In this document: one piece after another, positions 34,059 through 43,050 of the stretch
Numbering within the stretch: the first letter of the stretch is position 1
Layout of the letters: each line of letters begins with the position of its first letter
Origin: Streptomyces sp. AC512_CC834
GTDB taxonomy: Bacteria > Actinomycetota > Actinomycetes > Streptomycetales > Streptomycetaceae
Assembly (NCBI RefSeq): GCF_019049325.1
Contig: NZ_JAGMUO010000065.1
Span: 372,001-436,000 of the forward strand
Reading direction: 5' to 3'
DNA length: 64,000 nt
Notes under the pieces: model-generated
The model's input: the letters and a program-made list of their open reading frames with translations, nothing else
The model's database searches: none
What the model was told of the DNA's origin: nothing
Made by a program: the position numbers and the translations under genes

Positions 34059-34631
34059 ATGTCCCAGCCTCATCTGGTCACGTTCGGGCACGGCGCCGCC
34101 GGCCGCGCGGAGCTGGCCGGACTGCTGCGCGGTGCCGGTGTCACCTCCGTGGTCGACGTCAGGACCGCCCCCGGCAGCCGCCGCGACCCCGACCTGCTGC
34201 GGGACCGGCTGCAGGAGTGGATGCCCGAGGAGGGCCTCGCCTACCGTTGGGAGAGGCGGCTGGGCGGGTTCCGCAAGCCGGCGCCGGACTCGCCCGACGT
34301 CATCTGGCGCAACACGTCGTTCCGTGCGTACGCCGGACACACCCGCTCGCCGGAGTTCGTCGCCGCCATGGACGAGTTGCTGGCGCGGGCGGCACTGGAA
34401 CGCACCGCGGTCATGTGCGGGGAGGCCGTGTGGTGGCGCTGCCACCGACGCCTCATCGCCGACTTCGCCGTGCTGGCCCGTGACATGCCCGCGGACCACC
34501 TGATGCACGACGGCCGCCTGACGGCCCACTCCCCCACCCCGGGCGCCCGGCTGCGGACGGACGGCCTGCTCGTCTACGACGACGAGGAGGCGGCGGCGCG
34601 GTCGCCCGCGCCGAAGTCCGGGCGGTCGTAG
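34059..34631 (+). CDS. DUF488 family protein
   Basis: A 190-residue DUF488 protein. N-terminal FGHGAAGRAEL and VVDVRTAPGSRRDPDLL, and the signature VMCGEAVWWRCHRRLIAD near residue 127, which keeps the two Cys and the Trp-Arg-Cys-His-Arg core. The family is widespread and its function unproved; the Cys cluster suggests redox or nucleic-acid chemistry. It follows the GlxA gene by 42 bp on the same strand. Confidence 0.82.
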   Translation: MSQPHLVTFGHGAAGRAELAGLLRGAGVTSVVDVRTAPGSRRDPDLLRDRLQEWMPEEGLAYRWERRLGGFRKPAPDSPDVIWRNTSFRAYAGHTRSPEFVAAMDELLARAALERTAVMCGEAVWWRCHRRLIADFAVLARDMPADHLMHDGRLTAHSPTPGARLRTDGLLVYDDEEAAARSPAPKSGRS

Positions 34632-34697
34632 CGGTCGTAGGGGGCTCAGTGAACGTGGTGATCGCAGTGATCGTGGCGAGGACGGAGGCGGAGAGTC

Positions 34698-35648
34698 ATG
34701 CAGCGCAAGGGCGGGCGCCGTCGGGAGACCGGCGGGCACGAGGCGGGAGCGGTCGAGCAGGTCCTGGACGAGCTCTACAGCACGCCGCCGTCCGGCTTCG
34801 TCTCCCGCCGTGAGGAAGGGGCCGCGGCCGCCAGAACGGCCGGTCGCGAGGAGGACGCCCGCCGTATCCACGCCGCCCGCCGGCCCACGCTCGCGGCCTG
34901 GGCGGCGAATCTGCTGGCGCGCGCCCGGCCGGAGGAGACCCGGGGGTTCCTGGAGCTGGGGCAGGCACTGCGCGAAGCCCACCGCACCCTGGACGCCGCA
35001 GGACTCAAGGAACTCTCGGCGCAGCGCAGGCGCATCGTCTCCGCCCTGTCCCGGCAGGCCGCACAGCTCGCGGACGAGGCCGGGCACCGGCTCTCGCAGG
35101 CGGCACAGCGGGAGGTCGAGTCGACCCTGCGCGCGGCACTCGCGGACGCCGGCGCCGCGGACCAGTGGGCCGGGGGCCGCCTGGAGGTCTCCCTCACCCC
35201 GCCCTCGGCCTTTCCCCCGGGCACCGCACCGGCCGACCCCGCACCACCCGAATCGGCTCCGCCCCGGAAGTCCCCCCGCCCCGCGTCCGGCACCCGGGCC
35301 GGGGACGAACTCGCCGAGCGGCGCCGCAAGCGGCGGGAGGAACTCGCGCGGGCCGAACAGGAGGCCGAACGTGCCTCGCGGCAACTGCGCGACGCACACG
35401 CGGAGCAGGCGGACGCGCGGGAGTCGCTCCGGCGGGCCGACGACGAACTCGGCCGCTTCCGTGAGGCGGTGGCCGCCGCCGAGGAGCGGCTGCGTGCGGC
35501 ACATGAGGACCTGGACCGGGCCGAACGGGAACGGCGGGAGGCCGGGGAGCGGGACCGTACGGCCGCGGACGCGGTGTCCGGGGCCGAGCGTGAGGCGCGG
35601 GCGGCCGCGCGCCGGGTGGACCGTTCGGCCGCCCGTGCCGGGCAGTAG
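34698..35648 (+). CDS. Coiled-coil protein of unknown function
   Basis: A 316-residue Ala/Arg/Glu-rich protein. Residues 18-150 form a helical domain (VEQVLDELYSTPPSGFVSRREE, here only its beginning is characteristic, then TLAAWAANLLARARPEE), residues 155-200 a Pro-rich linker and 205-316 an almost unbroken heptad-like coiled coil of Arg and Glu. No membrane segment or signal. GGAGGCGGAG stands before the ATG. Seen as a conserved type in Streptomyces, but I know of no assigned function. Confidence 0.7.
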   Translation: MQRKGGRRRETGGHEAGAVEQVLDELYSTPPSGFVSRREEGAAAARTAGREEDARRIHAARRPTLAAWAANLLARARPEETRGFLELGQALREAHRTLDAAGLKELSAQRRRIVSALSRQAAQLADEAGHRLSQAAQREVESTLRAALADAGAADQWAGGRLEVSLTPPSAFPPGTAPADPAPPESAPPRKSPRPASGTRAGDELAERRRKRREELARAEQEAERASRQLRDAHAEQADARESLRRADDELGRFREAVAAAEERLRAAHEDLDRAERERREAGERDRTAADAVSGAEREARAAARRVDRSAARAGQ

Positions 35649-35736
35649 GGCTCGTCCGATTGAGTACCCGTACTCATGAAGGGCTTCCCCCCGTCGGGGG
35701 AGGATTGCCATACCAGCCATCCACAGGGAGCCAACC

Positions 35737-36075
35737 GTGCGTACCAGCAAGCGAGTTCACCGATCGTCGAGCGTGCGCGCCGGCCGCACCACACCGTCCG
35801 TCCGCGGCCTCGTCCTGGCCTGCGTGGCCGCCTCGGCGGTCCTGGCCGGCTGTTCCATGCAGGAGGCGAGCTGCGGCGGTGGCGAGTACCCGGTCATGAC
35901 CATCGGCGGCACCGGCAGCGCATGTGTGCCCAACGACGAGGACCCGCCGGAGGGTTACACCCGCTACCCCGAGGGCAAGGTCCCGGAGCACGTCGGTGAC
36001 GAGTGGGACACCTACTGGCAGACACACACCGTCGACAAGGACGGCAAGGTCGTGGAGGTGCCCGAGGGCGGGTGA
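35737..36075 (+). CDS. Small lipoprotein
   Basis: A 112-residue exported protein. After an unusually long basic N-region the hydrophobic segment LVLACVAASAVLAGC ends in a lipobox (LAGC, Cys near residue 39). The mature part is short, acidic and ends in VDKDGKVVEVPEGG. GGGAG precedes the GTG at 35737. Function unknown; anchored to the outer face of the membrane. Confidence 0.75.
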   Translation: MRTSKRVHRSSSVRAGRTTPSVRGLVLACVAASAVLAGCSMQEASCGGGEYPVMTIGGTGSACVPNDEDPPEGYTRYPEGKVPEHVGDEWDTYWQTHTVDKDGKVVEVPEGG

Positions 36076-36125
36076 CCGCCGGGTCCCCGTGCTCCGAACA
36101 CACGCACTGGGTTGCGGCGGCACAT

Positions 36126-36154
36126 ACCATGGTGGCGGCCATACGTGGTATACC
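36126..36154. promoter_or_regulatory. Pair of 8-bp palindromes before wHTH gene
   Basis: ACCATGGT at 36126-36133 and GGTATACC at 36147-36154, each a perfect palindrome, lie about 77-105 bp before the next start. They also form a looser ATACCA/TGGTAT inverted repeat. May be an autoregulatory site; weak. Confidence 0.35.
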
Positions 36155-36230
36155 GGCTCGGCAGCGAACAGGACAACAACTGGGGCTGCCCGTCTGCCTT
36201 CACGGCCGCGAATCGAGGAGAGTCAACACC

Positions 36231-37052
36231 ATGTCCGAGAGCACGATGCAGTCCGCCACCGAACTGGCGTCGCAGTACAGCGTCCAGGTGACCGACGACC
36301 TGGAGCGCAACGTCAAGGAGCAGGAACGTGTCAGCGCGGAGATCACCGCCCTCCAGCAGCAGTTGGCCGCGCTCCAGCACGACCACGGCCTGCTGGTGAA
36401 CATGCAGCAGGCCCTCGGCATCACCTCCCCGCCGACCCAGTCCGTCACCGCACCGGAACGCGCTCCCGTGACCGGGACGGCCGCAGTGCCCGCGCCGCGC
36501 GACAGCGCCGCCGCGGAAACGGCGACGGGCAGGCGGACGCGGAACAAGAGGGCCGCCGCCGCGCCCAAGCGTGCCGCCGCCCCGAAGCCGGGCGCCAAGC
36601 CCGCGTCGAAGCCCGCGGCGAGGAAGGCCACGAAGACGGACGCGAAGCCGGCCGCCAAGTCCGTCGCCAAGACGGACGCGAAGCCGGAGGCGAAGAAGGC
36701 CACCAAGACGGACGCGAAGGCCGCCGGGAAGCCGGCGGCGAAGAAGGCGCCGGCACCGGCCGCCGCCCGGCCCACCCTGGTCGAGCTGGTGCGCAACCAC
36801 CTCACCGAGCAGAGTGAGCCGCGCTCCGCCGCCGAGGTCACCACGGCGCTGGGCGAGGCCCACTCCGGACGCACCGTCAAGACCACGGTCGTGCGCACCA
36901 CGCTCGAGGGACTCGTCGCCAAGAACCAGGCCCAGCGCACCAAGCAGGGCACCTCGGTCTACTACACCGCCACCGCCACCGACGCCACCGCGCCCAAGCC
37001 GAAGCCGGACACCGCGGCCGAGGCGGCCCCGGCCGCGCGGAGCGGTAGCTGA
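36231..37052 (+). CDS. Lys/Ala-rich protein with coiled coil and C-terminal winged helix
   Basis: A 273-residue protein in three parts: residues 15-65 a coiled coil (ERVSAEITALQQQLAALQHD), residues 100-185 a Lys-Pro-Ala-Ala histone H1-like tract (PAAKSVAKTDAKPEAKKATK) and residues 188-245 a winged helix (RPTLVELVRNHLTEQSEPRS then VKTTVVRTTLEGLVAKNQAQ). The basic tract resembles those of actinobacterial HU-like and RNase E-like proteins and should bind nucleic acid. CGAGGAG precedes the ATG. A chromatin-associated regulator is inference. Confidence 0.72.
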   Translation: MSESTMQSATELASQYSVQVTDDLERNVKEQERVSAEITALQQQLAALQHDHGLLVNMQQALGITSPPTQSVTAPERAPVTGTAAVPAPRDSAAAETATGRRTRNKRAAAAPKRAAAPKPGAKPASKPAARKATKTDAKPAAKSVAKTDAKPEAKKATKTDAKAAGKPAAKKAPAPAAARPTLVELVRNHLTEQSEPRSAAEVTTALGEAHSGRTVKTTVVRTTLEGLVAKNQAQRTKQGTSVYYTATATDATAPKPKPDTAAEAAPAARSGS

Positions 37053-37116
37053 GCACACCCGTACCCCGGACGCGGTGCGGCGCGCGGCCGGGGGGAAACG
37101 GGGTGAGTATCGGTGG

Positions 37117-37980
37117 ATGGGTGTCGTCCTGCCGGTCCTCTTCGCACTCCTCGCCGCGTTCAGCAACGCGCTGGCCACCGTGCTCCAACGGCGTGCCGCG
37201 CTGAGCGTGCCGCAGTCCCAGGGGTTCCGCCCGGGGCTCGTCCTCGACCTGTTGCGGCGGCCCGTGTGGCTCGGCGGCATGCTGGCCGTCGTCGTGGCCG
37301 GCGTGGGGCAGGCGGTCGCGCTGGCGACGGGGCCGCTGTCACTCGTACAGCCGCTGTTCGTGCTGGAGCTTCCGCTGGCCCTGCTGCTGGCCTCGCTGCT
37401 GACCGGCAACCGGCTGCCGGAGGTCATGTGGCTCGCCGTCGGCGCGGTGGTCGTGGGGCTCGGTGTCGCGCTGGCCTCCGCCGCGCCGGGGGGCGGCAAG
37501 GCCGACGTGCCCCTGGACCGCTGGGTGCCCGCGCTGGCGGCCTGTGGCGGGGCGGCCGTGCTGCTGGCCGCGGCGGGCCTCAGGCGCCCCGTCGGCAAGG
37601 CCCGCGCCGGGTGCATCGGCGCGGCCACCGCGGTGTGCTACGCGCTGACGGCCGCTCTGATGAAGGACTCCATGCGCGTCCTGAGCGCCGACGGCGTGCT
37701 CGGCTTCCTGACGGCCTGGCAGACCTACGGCTTCGCCGCGGTGGGTGTGTGCGCCGTGCTCCTGCTGGAGCACGCCATGCAGGGCGGCCCGCTCGTCGCC
37801 TCCCAGCCGGCCCTCACCCTGGGCGACGCGACGGTGAGCCTCCTGCTCGGTGTGGTGCTGTACCGCGAGGACGTGCGCGGCGGCTGGTGGGTCGTGCCGC
37901 AGTTGCTCGGTGTGGCACTGATCGTCGTGGGGGTCCTCAACCTGGCCCGGCGCGGCGCGGATCTGCGCACCGCGCAGTGA
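37117..37980 (+). CDS. DMT/EamA-like membrane protein
   Basis: A 287-residue protein with about nine or ten hydrophobic segments and the two-fold EamA pattern (first half ending LGVALASAAPGG; second half with LVASQPALTLGDATVSLLLGVVLYRE). The RRA.L motif and GPLSLVQPLFVLELPLAL are typical of the Streptomyces DMT family. Substrate unknown. The ATG at 37117 starts directly at the first membrane helix. Confidence 0.8.
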   Translation: MGVVLPVLFALLAAFSNALATVLQRRAALSVPQSQGFRPGLVLDLLRRPVWLGGMLAVVVAGVGQAVALATGPLSLVQPLFVLELPLALLLASLLTGNRLPEVMWLAVGAVVVGLGVALASAAPGGGKADVPLDRWVPALAACGGAAVLLAAAGLRRPVGKARAGCIGAATAVCYALTAALMKDSMRVLSADGVLGFLTAWQTYGFAAVGVCAVLLLEHAMQGGPLVASQPALTLGDATVSLLLGVVLYREDVRGGWWVVPQLLGVALIVVGVLNLARRGADLRTAQ

Positions 37981-38104
37981 GCGTCCCGCGGGCCGGGTGG
38001 CGAAGTGCACGCCGCTCCCAACGAACCCGCAGGTCAGTCGTTTTCGCAGGTCAATGAGGGTGGCGTAACGTCGGCGAAACATGGTTCGGGCTACCGTGGG
38101 CGGC

Positions 38105-38845
38105 ATGGACCACCACGTGGGACGGCCGCGCGCCGAGCGGGCCCGGCAACTGGCCGATGTGCTGCGGCAGCAGATCACCGACGGCGCCTTCGCCGACGGC
38201 GTGCTGCCGGACGAGCGGCTGCTGGGCCGCCGGTTCGGCGCTTCGCGCAACGCCGTACGGGACGCGCTGGCCCTGCTGTGCCAGGAGGGGCTGATCACCC
38301 GGCGGCGCGGGGTCGGGACGACGGTGGCGCTGTCGAAGTACGGTCACGGTCTTGACCGGCTGACCGGCCTGGGCGAGGAGCTGACCGGGCGCGGCACCGT
38401 GACCAACGAGGTGCGGGCCGCAGAGGAGGTGCCCGTCCTGCCCGCCGCGATCGCCGCCCGGCTGGACGTGCCGGCCGAGGCGGGCGGCGTGTACGTGGAG
38501 CGGCTGCGATGGCTCGACGGACTGCCGTTGTCGCTGGACACCAGCTATCTGACCGCGGACATCGGCCGTGCCGTGCTCGTCGGCGACCTGGCGGACCGGG
38601 ATGTGTTCGGCCTGATCGAGGAGGCCGCGGGGGCCCGGCTCGGGCGTGCGGAAGTGGCCGTGCACGCGGTCAACGCGGACCCCGGCACGGCTGAGCTGCT
38701 GGGGATCGGGGCGGGGGCGGCGGTGTTCGCCCTGGAGCGGTTGACGCGACTGGCGGACGGCCGGCCGGTGGACGTGGAGTCGATCCGCATCCGCGCGGAC
38801 CGGATGACCCTGCGCTCCACGCTCCACCGTGGAGGGCCGGTGTGA
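38105..38845 (+). CDS. GntR/HutC-family regulator
   Basis: A 246-residue regulator: N-terminal GntR winged HTH (RAERARQLADVLRQQITDGA then FGASRNAVRDALALL with the recognition helix) and a C-terminal UTRA ligand domain (DTSYLTADIG and VFALERLTRLADGRPVDVES). The ATG at 38105 is taken as start, the GTG/ATG at 38081 being possible. Its stop overlaps the GTG of the TSUP gene by four bases, so it likely controls that exporter in one operon. Confidence 0.88.
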   Translation: MDHHVGRPRAERARQLADVLRQQITDGAFADGVLPDERLLGRRFGASRNAVRDALALLCQEGLITRRRGVGTTVALSKYGHGLDRLTGLGEELTGRGTVTNEVRAAEEVPVLPAAIAARLDVPAEAGGVYVERLRWLDGLPLSLDTSYLTADIGRAVLVGDLADRDVFGLIEEAAGARLGRAEVAVHAVNADPGTAELLGIGAGAAVFALERLTRLADGRPVDVESIRIRADRMTLRSTLHRGGPV

Positions 38846-39597
38846 GCGTGCCCGTGCTGATCGCTCTGGGGCTGCTGGGGCTGGTCGGCGGGGTCGGCAT
38901 CACGGCCGTCGGGCCGGGCGGGGTGCTGCCCACGATCGGTCTGTTCGCCCTCACCGGCCTGACACCGGCGGAGGTCGCCGGGACGGCCGTCGTCACCCAT
39001 GTCGCCACCGGGGCCCTCGCCAGCGCCGCCTACACGCGCTCCGGGCAACTGCGCGAGCCCCGGACCCGGCGCACGGCGCTGGTCCTGGCCGTGAGCGCCG
39101 TCGCCGGTACCCCGCTCGGCGTCATGGTCAACTCGTACGTGTCCAAGCGGATGTTCGGGCTGGTGCTCGGTGTGTTCGTGGCGACAGTGGCGGGCCTGGT
39201 GTGGTTCCGCGAGCGCCGCGGCACGGCCACTTCGCGGGCACACCCCACTACGGCGGTGGTGGCCGGGCTGGGGTTCGCGGTGGCCGTCGCGGCCGGGATC
39301 GTCGGGATCGGCGGACCGATGCTCACGGTCCCGCTGCTGGTGGCTCTGGGCGTGCCCGTACTGGAGTCCCTCGCCTCGGCCCAGGCGCAGTCCGTCGTCA
39401 TCGCCGGTGTGGGGACGCTGGGTTACGTGGCCCACGGGGCCGTCGACTGGCCGCTTGCGGTGCTGGTCGGCGTCCCCGAGCTGGCCGGGGTGCTGCTGGG
39501 CTGGCGGATCGCGCACGCGCTGCCCACGCGCCATCTCAAGTACGCCCTGATCACGACGCTGTTCGCACTCGCCCCGTACCTCGCCCTGCACGGCTGA
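38842..39597 (+). CDS. TSUP family (TauE/SafE) membrane transporter
   Basis: A 251-residue protein with eight or so membrane segments and the duplicated TSUP motif: GGVGITAVGPGGVLPT near residue 16 and GIVGIGGPMLTVPLL near 153. The family moves sulfite, sulfonates or other organic anions. GTG start overlaps the preceding gntR stop (GTGA), so translation is coupled. A second TSUP gene is at 47932. Confidence 0.85.
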   Translation: MSVPVLIALGLLGLVGGVGITAVGPGGVLPTIGLFALTGLTPAEVAGTAVVTHVATGALASAAYTRSGQLREPRTRRTALVLAVSAVAGTPLGVMVNSYVSKRMFGLVLGVFVATVAGLVWFRERRGTATSRAHPTTAVVAGLGFAVAVAAGIVGIGGPMLTVPLLVALGVPVLESLASAQAQSVVIAGVGTLGYVAHGAVDWPLAVLVGVPELAGVLLGWRIAHALPTRHLKYALITTLFALAPYLALHG

Positions 39598-39743
39598 CCG
39601 CGAGGGCGTGCTCCGCTCCTTCCCTCCGGGGCCGGGGCGAGGGCCGGGTGCTGGACGCCGACGAACCGGGGCTCGGACAAGATGCCCGAAGCCACCTCGT
39701 GATGCACAGTGGTCACAATCGCTCAGCCATCCGGAGGGACGGC

Positions 39744-41198
39744 ATGTCGCAGGCCGCTGCTTCCGACACCGACAGCACGTCACCGCACACCGCGAAGCTG
39801 CCGCTGTTCACCCTGACCGCCATGGTCGTCGGTTCGATGGTGGGCGCCGGTGTGTTCTCGCTGCCGGCGCGGTTCGCCGAGGAGACCGGCGTCGCGGGCG
39901 CGCTGATCGCCTGGGCGGTCGCCGGCACGGGCATGCTGATGCTGGCCTTCGTCTTCCAGTCCCTCGCCGTGCGCAGACCCGACCTCGACGCCGGTGTGTA
40001 CGCGTACGCCAAGGCGGGCTTCGGCGAGTACCTGGGCTTCTTCGCCGCCTTCGGCTACTGGGCCAGCACCTGTGTGGGCAACGTGACCTACTGGGTCCTG
40101 ATCATGTCGACCGTCGGGTCGATCTGGCCGGGCCTCGGCGACGGGGACACCGCCCTCGCGGTCGTCCTGTCGTCCGTCGGGCTGTGGGCGTTCTTCTGGC
40201 TGATCCGGCGCGGTGTGAAGGAAGCGACGGCCATCAACAAGGTCGTCACGGTGGCCAAGCTCATCCCCATCGTGTTCTTCGTCGTCCTGGCCCTGGTGTA
40301 CTTCGACCCGGGTGTGTTCGCGGACAACTTCGGCGGCACCGACTACGCCGGCTCCCTGTTCTCGCAGGTGCGCGGCACCATGCTGGCCACCGTCTTCGTG
40401 TTCCTCGGCGTCGAGGGCGCCAGCGTCTACTCCCGGCACGCCAAGCGACGGTCCGACGTGGGCAGGGCGACGGTGCTCGGCTTCCTCAGCGTGTTCGCGG
40501 TCTTCGCGTCGGTCACCATCGTGTCGTACGGAATCATGCCGATGGCCGAGATCGCCGGCCTGCGCCAGCCGTCCATGGCGGGCGTGCTGGAGGCGGCCGT
40601 CGGCACCTGGGGCCGGGTGTTCATCAGCGTCGGTCTGATCGTGTCGGTGCTGGGCGCCTACCTGGCCTGGACGCTGATGGCGGCGGAGGTGCTCTTCGTC
40701 GCGGCCAAGGACGAAGACATGCCGCGCTTCCTGCGCCGCGCCAACGCCGTCGACGTGCCGGTGCCCGCGCTGCTGATGACCTCGCTGCTCACCCAGGTGG
40801 TGCTGATCGCCACCAGTTTCTCGGACGACGCCTTCAACTTCGCGCTCAATCTGACCAGTGCCCTCTCCCTGATCCCGTATCTGCTGGCGGCGGCCTTCGC
40901 GGTGCGGATCGGCGGCCGGGAGGACCCGCGCACCGAGGGCGGCCGCACCTCGCGGCGCGAGCTGGTCGTCGGTGTGGTCGCCACCCTGTACACCGCTTTC
41001 CTGCTGTACGCGGCGGGCCTGAAGTTCGTCCTGGTGTCCTTCATCCTCTACGCCCCGGCGACCGTCCTGTTCGTGATGGCCCGCCGGGAACAGGGCCGGC
41101 GGTTGTTCTCGCCCGGGGAACTCGTCGTCCTGGCCGTCTCCGTGGTGGGTGCCGTGCTCGGTCTCGTCGCCCTGGCGGCCGGGTGGATCAGTCTGTGA
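39744..41198 (+). CDS. arcD: Arginine/ornithine antiporter (APC family)
   Basis: A 484-residue APC-superfamily transporter with twelve or so membrane segments. The first helix carries VVGSMVGAGVFSLPARFAEE, the substrate-binding GAGVF loop, and FLGVEGASVYSRHAKRRSDVGRA near residue 225 is typical of ArcD/YdgI antiporters. GGAGGGACGGC precedes the ATG. It is 21 bp ahead of arginine deiminase, so exchange of arginine for ornithine (or citrulline) is the likely role. Confidence 0.88.
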   Translation: MSQAAASDTDSTSPHTAKLPLFTLTAMVVGSMVGAGVFSLPARFAEETGVAGALIAWAVAGTGMLMLAFVFQSLAVRRPDLDAGVYAYAKAGFGEYLGFFAAFGYWASTCVGNVTYWVLIMSTVGSIWPGLGDGDTALAVVLSSVGLWAFFWLIRRGVKEATAINKVVTVAKLIPIVFFVVLALVYFDPGVFADNFGGTDYAGSLFSQVRGTMLATVFVFLGVEGASVYSRHAKRRSDVGRATVLGFLSVFAVFASVTIVSYGIMPMAEIAGLRQPSMAGVLEAAVGTWGRVFISVGLIVSVLGAYLAWTLMAAEVLFVAAKDEDMPRFLRRANAVDVPVPALLMTSLLTQVVLIATSFSDDAFNFALNLTSALSLIPYLLAAAFAVRIGGREDPRTEGGRTSRRELVVGVVATLYTAFLLYAAGLKFVLVSFILYAPATVLFVMARREQGRRLFSPGELVVLAVSVVGAVLGLVALAAGWISL

Positions 41199-41219
41199 GT
41201 CGTCCTTCAAGGAGGCCGT

Positions 41220-42482
41220 GTGACCAGCAACGAGACCGTCGTCAAGCCCGCGCTCGGCGTCCATTCCGAGGTCGGCAGGCTGCGCAAGGTGCTGGTGTGT
41301 TCCCCCGGACTCGCGCACCGGCGGCTGACCCCGACCAACTCCGACGACCTGCTCTTCGACGACGTCATGTGGGTGGAGAACGCCCAGCGCGACCACGCCG
41401 CCTTCGTCGGTGAACTGCGCCGGCGCGGGGTGGAGGTGGTGGAGCTGCACGACCTGCTGGCCCGGATCATGGGCATCCCGGAGGCGAAGGACTGGCTCCT
41501 GGACCGGAAGATCGTGGCCAACCGGGTCGGCATCGGCCTCATCGACGCCACCCGCGCCTACCTGGAGACCCTCTCGCCCAGGGAACTCGCCGAGTACCTG
41601 GTCGGCGGGCTCGCCACCAGCGACCTGCCGGAGGACTTCCGCTCCCCGCACTTCGCCCTGGCCCGCGAGTCCACCGGTGCGCGCGAGTACCTGATGCCGC
41701 CGCTGCCCAACACCCTGTACACGCGGGACACCACCTGCTGGCTGTACGGCGGTCTCACCCTCAACCCGCTGTACTGGCCCGCGCGGCACGACGAGACCCT
41801 GCTGATGAAGGCGATCTACACCTTCCACCCCGACTTCAAGGGCTCGACGGTGTGGTGGGGCGACCCCGAACTCGACTGGGGCCAGGCCACCCTCGAGGGC
41901 GGCGACGTCATGCCGGTGGGCAACGGAGTCGTCCTCATGGGCATGAGCGAGCGCACCTCGCGGCAGGCCATCACCCAGGTCGCCGCCGCCCTGTTCCGCA
42001 GCGGGGCCGCCGAACACGTCGTCGTCGCCGGGATGCCGAGGCTGCGGTCCGCCATGCACCTGGACACGGTCTTCACCTTCGCCGACCGCGACGTGGTCAC
42101 CCTCTACCCCCGCATCATGGACGCGGTGCACACCTTCTCGCTGCGCCCCGGCGACCGGGCTCCCGGCTTCGACATCGTCGACGAGGGCGCGACGCCCTTC
42201 GTCGATGTCGTCGCCAAGGCGCTCGGGCTTTCGTCGCTGCGGGTGGTGGAGACGGGCGGTGACGCCTACGCCTCCGAACGCCAGCAGTGGGACAGCGGCA
42301 ACAACGCCGTCGCGGTGGAACCCGGCGTGGTGTTCACCTACGACCGCAACACCCTGACCAACGCGCTGCTGCGCGAGGCCCGGGTCGAGGTCGTCACCAT
42401 CGTGGGCGCGGAGCTGGGCCGGGGGCGCGGCGGCGGGCACTGCATGACGTGTCCTCTGGTGCGTGACCCCGTCGAGTTCTGA
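41220..42482 (+). CDS. arcA: Arginine deiminase
   Basis: A 420-residue deiminase hydrolysing arginine to citrulline and ammonia. The catalytic Cys is in GRGGGHCMTCPLVRD at the C-terminus; ARG-binding Asp and the Glu/His pair are visible as YTRDTTCWL near residue 165, LEGGDVMPVG near 225 and AMHLDTVFTF near 277. The GTG at 41220 follows AAGGAGGCC. Neighbouring ornithine carbamoyltransferase and carbamate kinase are absent from the window, so the ATP-yielding pathway is either completed elsewhere or is not the purpose. Confidence 0.94.
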   Translation: MTSNETVVKPALGVHSEVGRLRKVLVCSPGLAHRRLTPTNSDDLLFDDVMWVENAQRDHAAFVGELRRRGVEVVELHDLLARIMGIPEAKDWLLDRKIVANRVGIGLIDATRAYLETLSPRELAEYLVGGLATSDLPEDFRSPHFALARESTGAREYLMPPLPNTLYTRDTTCWLYGGLTLNPLYWPARHDETLLMKAIYTFHPDFKGSTVWWGDPELDWGQATLEGGDVMPVGNGVVLMGMSERTSRQAITQVAAALFRSGAAEHVVVAGMPRLRSAMHLDTVFTFADRDVVTLYPRIMDAVHTFSLRPGDRAPGFDIVDEGATPFVDVVAKALGLSSLRVVETGGDAYASERQQWDSGNNAVAVEPGVVFTYDRNTLTNALLREARVEVVTIVGAELGRGRGGGHCMTCPLVRDPVEF

Positions 42483-42484
42483 TC

Positions 42485-42769
42485 TCAGCGGCAGAACCCG
42501 TAGGCCTGCTCCAGCCAGCGGTGAAGTGCCGTGTGGACGCTGCCGGGGAGTTCGCTGAGCTGTTCGATGGCGGCGCGGTCCCCGGCGGAGGGCGCGATAC
42601 CGGCGGCGGTCAGCAGGGCGAGCAGGTCGAGGCGGCGCAGGTCGACGGGGTCGACGCGGCACGGGACGCGCTCGGCGGGGTTGGGCGGCTGGAGCAGGAA
42701 GTCGCCCCGGGTGTCGCGGGAGCGCGAGCACGTCGGGGCGGCGGTGGTCGGAGCAGTCGTCGTAGGCAT
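42485..42769 (-). CDS. Small hypothetical protein
   Basis: A 94-residue protein whose first 20 residues are Thr/Ala/Pro-rich and the rest forms a compact helical domain (VDLRRLDLLALLTAAGIAPS, then AIEQLSELPGSVHTALHRWL). GGAGG lies nine or so bases before the ATG at 42769. Not recognised. It is convergent with arcA, 2 bp between stops. Confidence 0.6.
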   Translation of the reverse strand: MPTTTAPTTAAPTCSRSRDTRGDFLLQPPNPAERVPCRVDPVDLRRLDLLALLTAAGIAPSAGDRAAIEQLSELPGSVHTALHRWLEQAYGFCR

Positions 42770-43050
42770 ACCGCGGTCCTCCACTGGATGGGTCGCCTTG
42801 TTGGGGCGCCGTTCTCGACGGCATGAGACACCGGGGCGGCGACGGCGGTTGCGGACCGCCGCGAGGACCACACGGCGGATGCAATCGGCGTCTTGTCGCA
42901 CGAACCGGGTGACCGGGGAACGGCCAGGTCCGGGCCCCGGTGTCCCGGTCACTGCTCCGTACGAGTGGTGCGTTCGTGGTCACGGTCGTACGGTCGGTAC
43001 GGGGAAACGGGAAGCGGAGACAAGCGACCCCGAGACGGCCGGGAGCAGAC

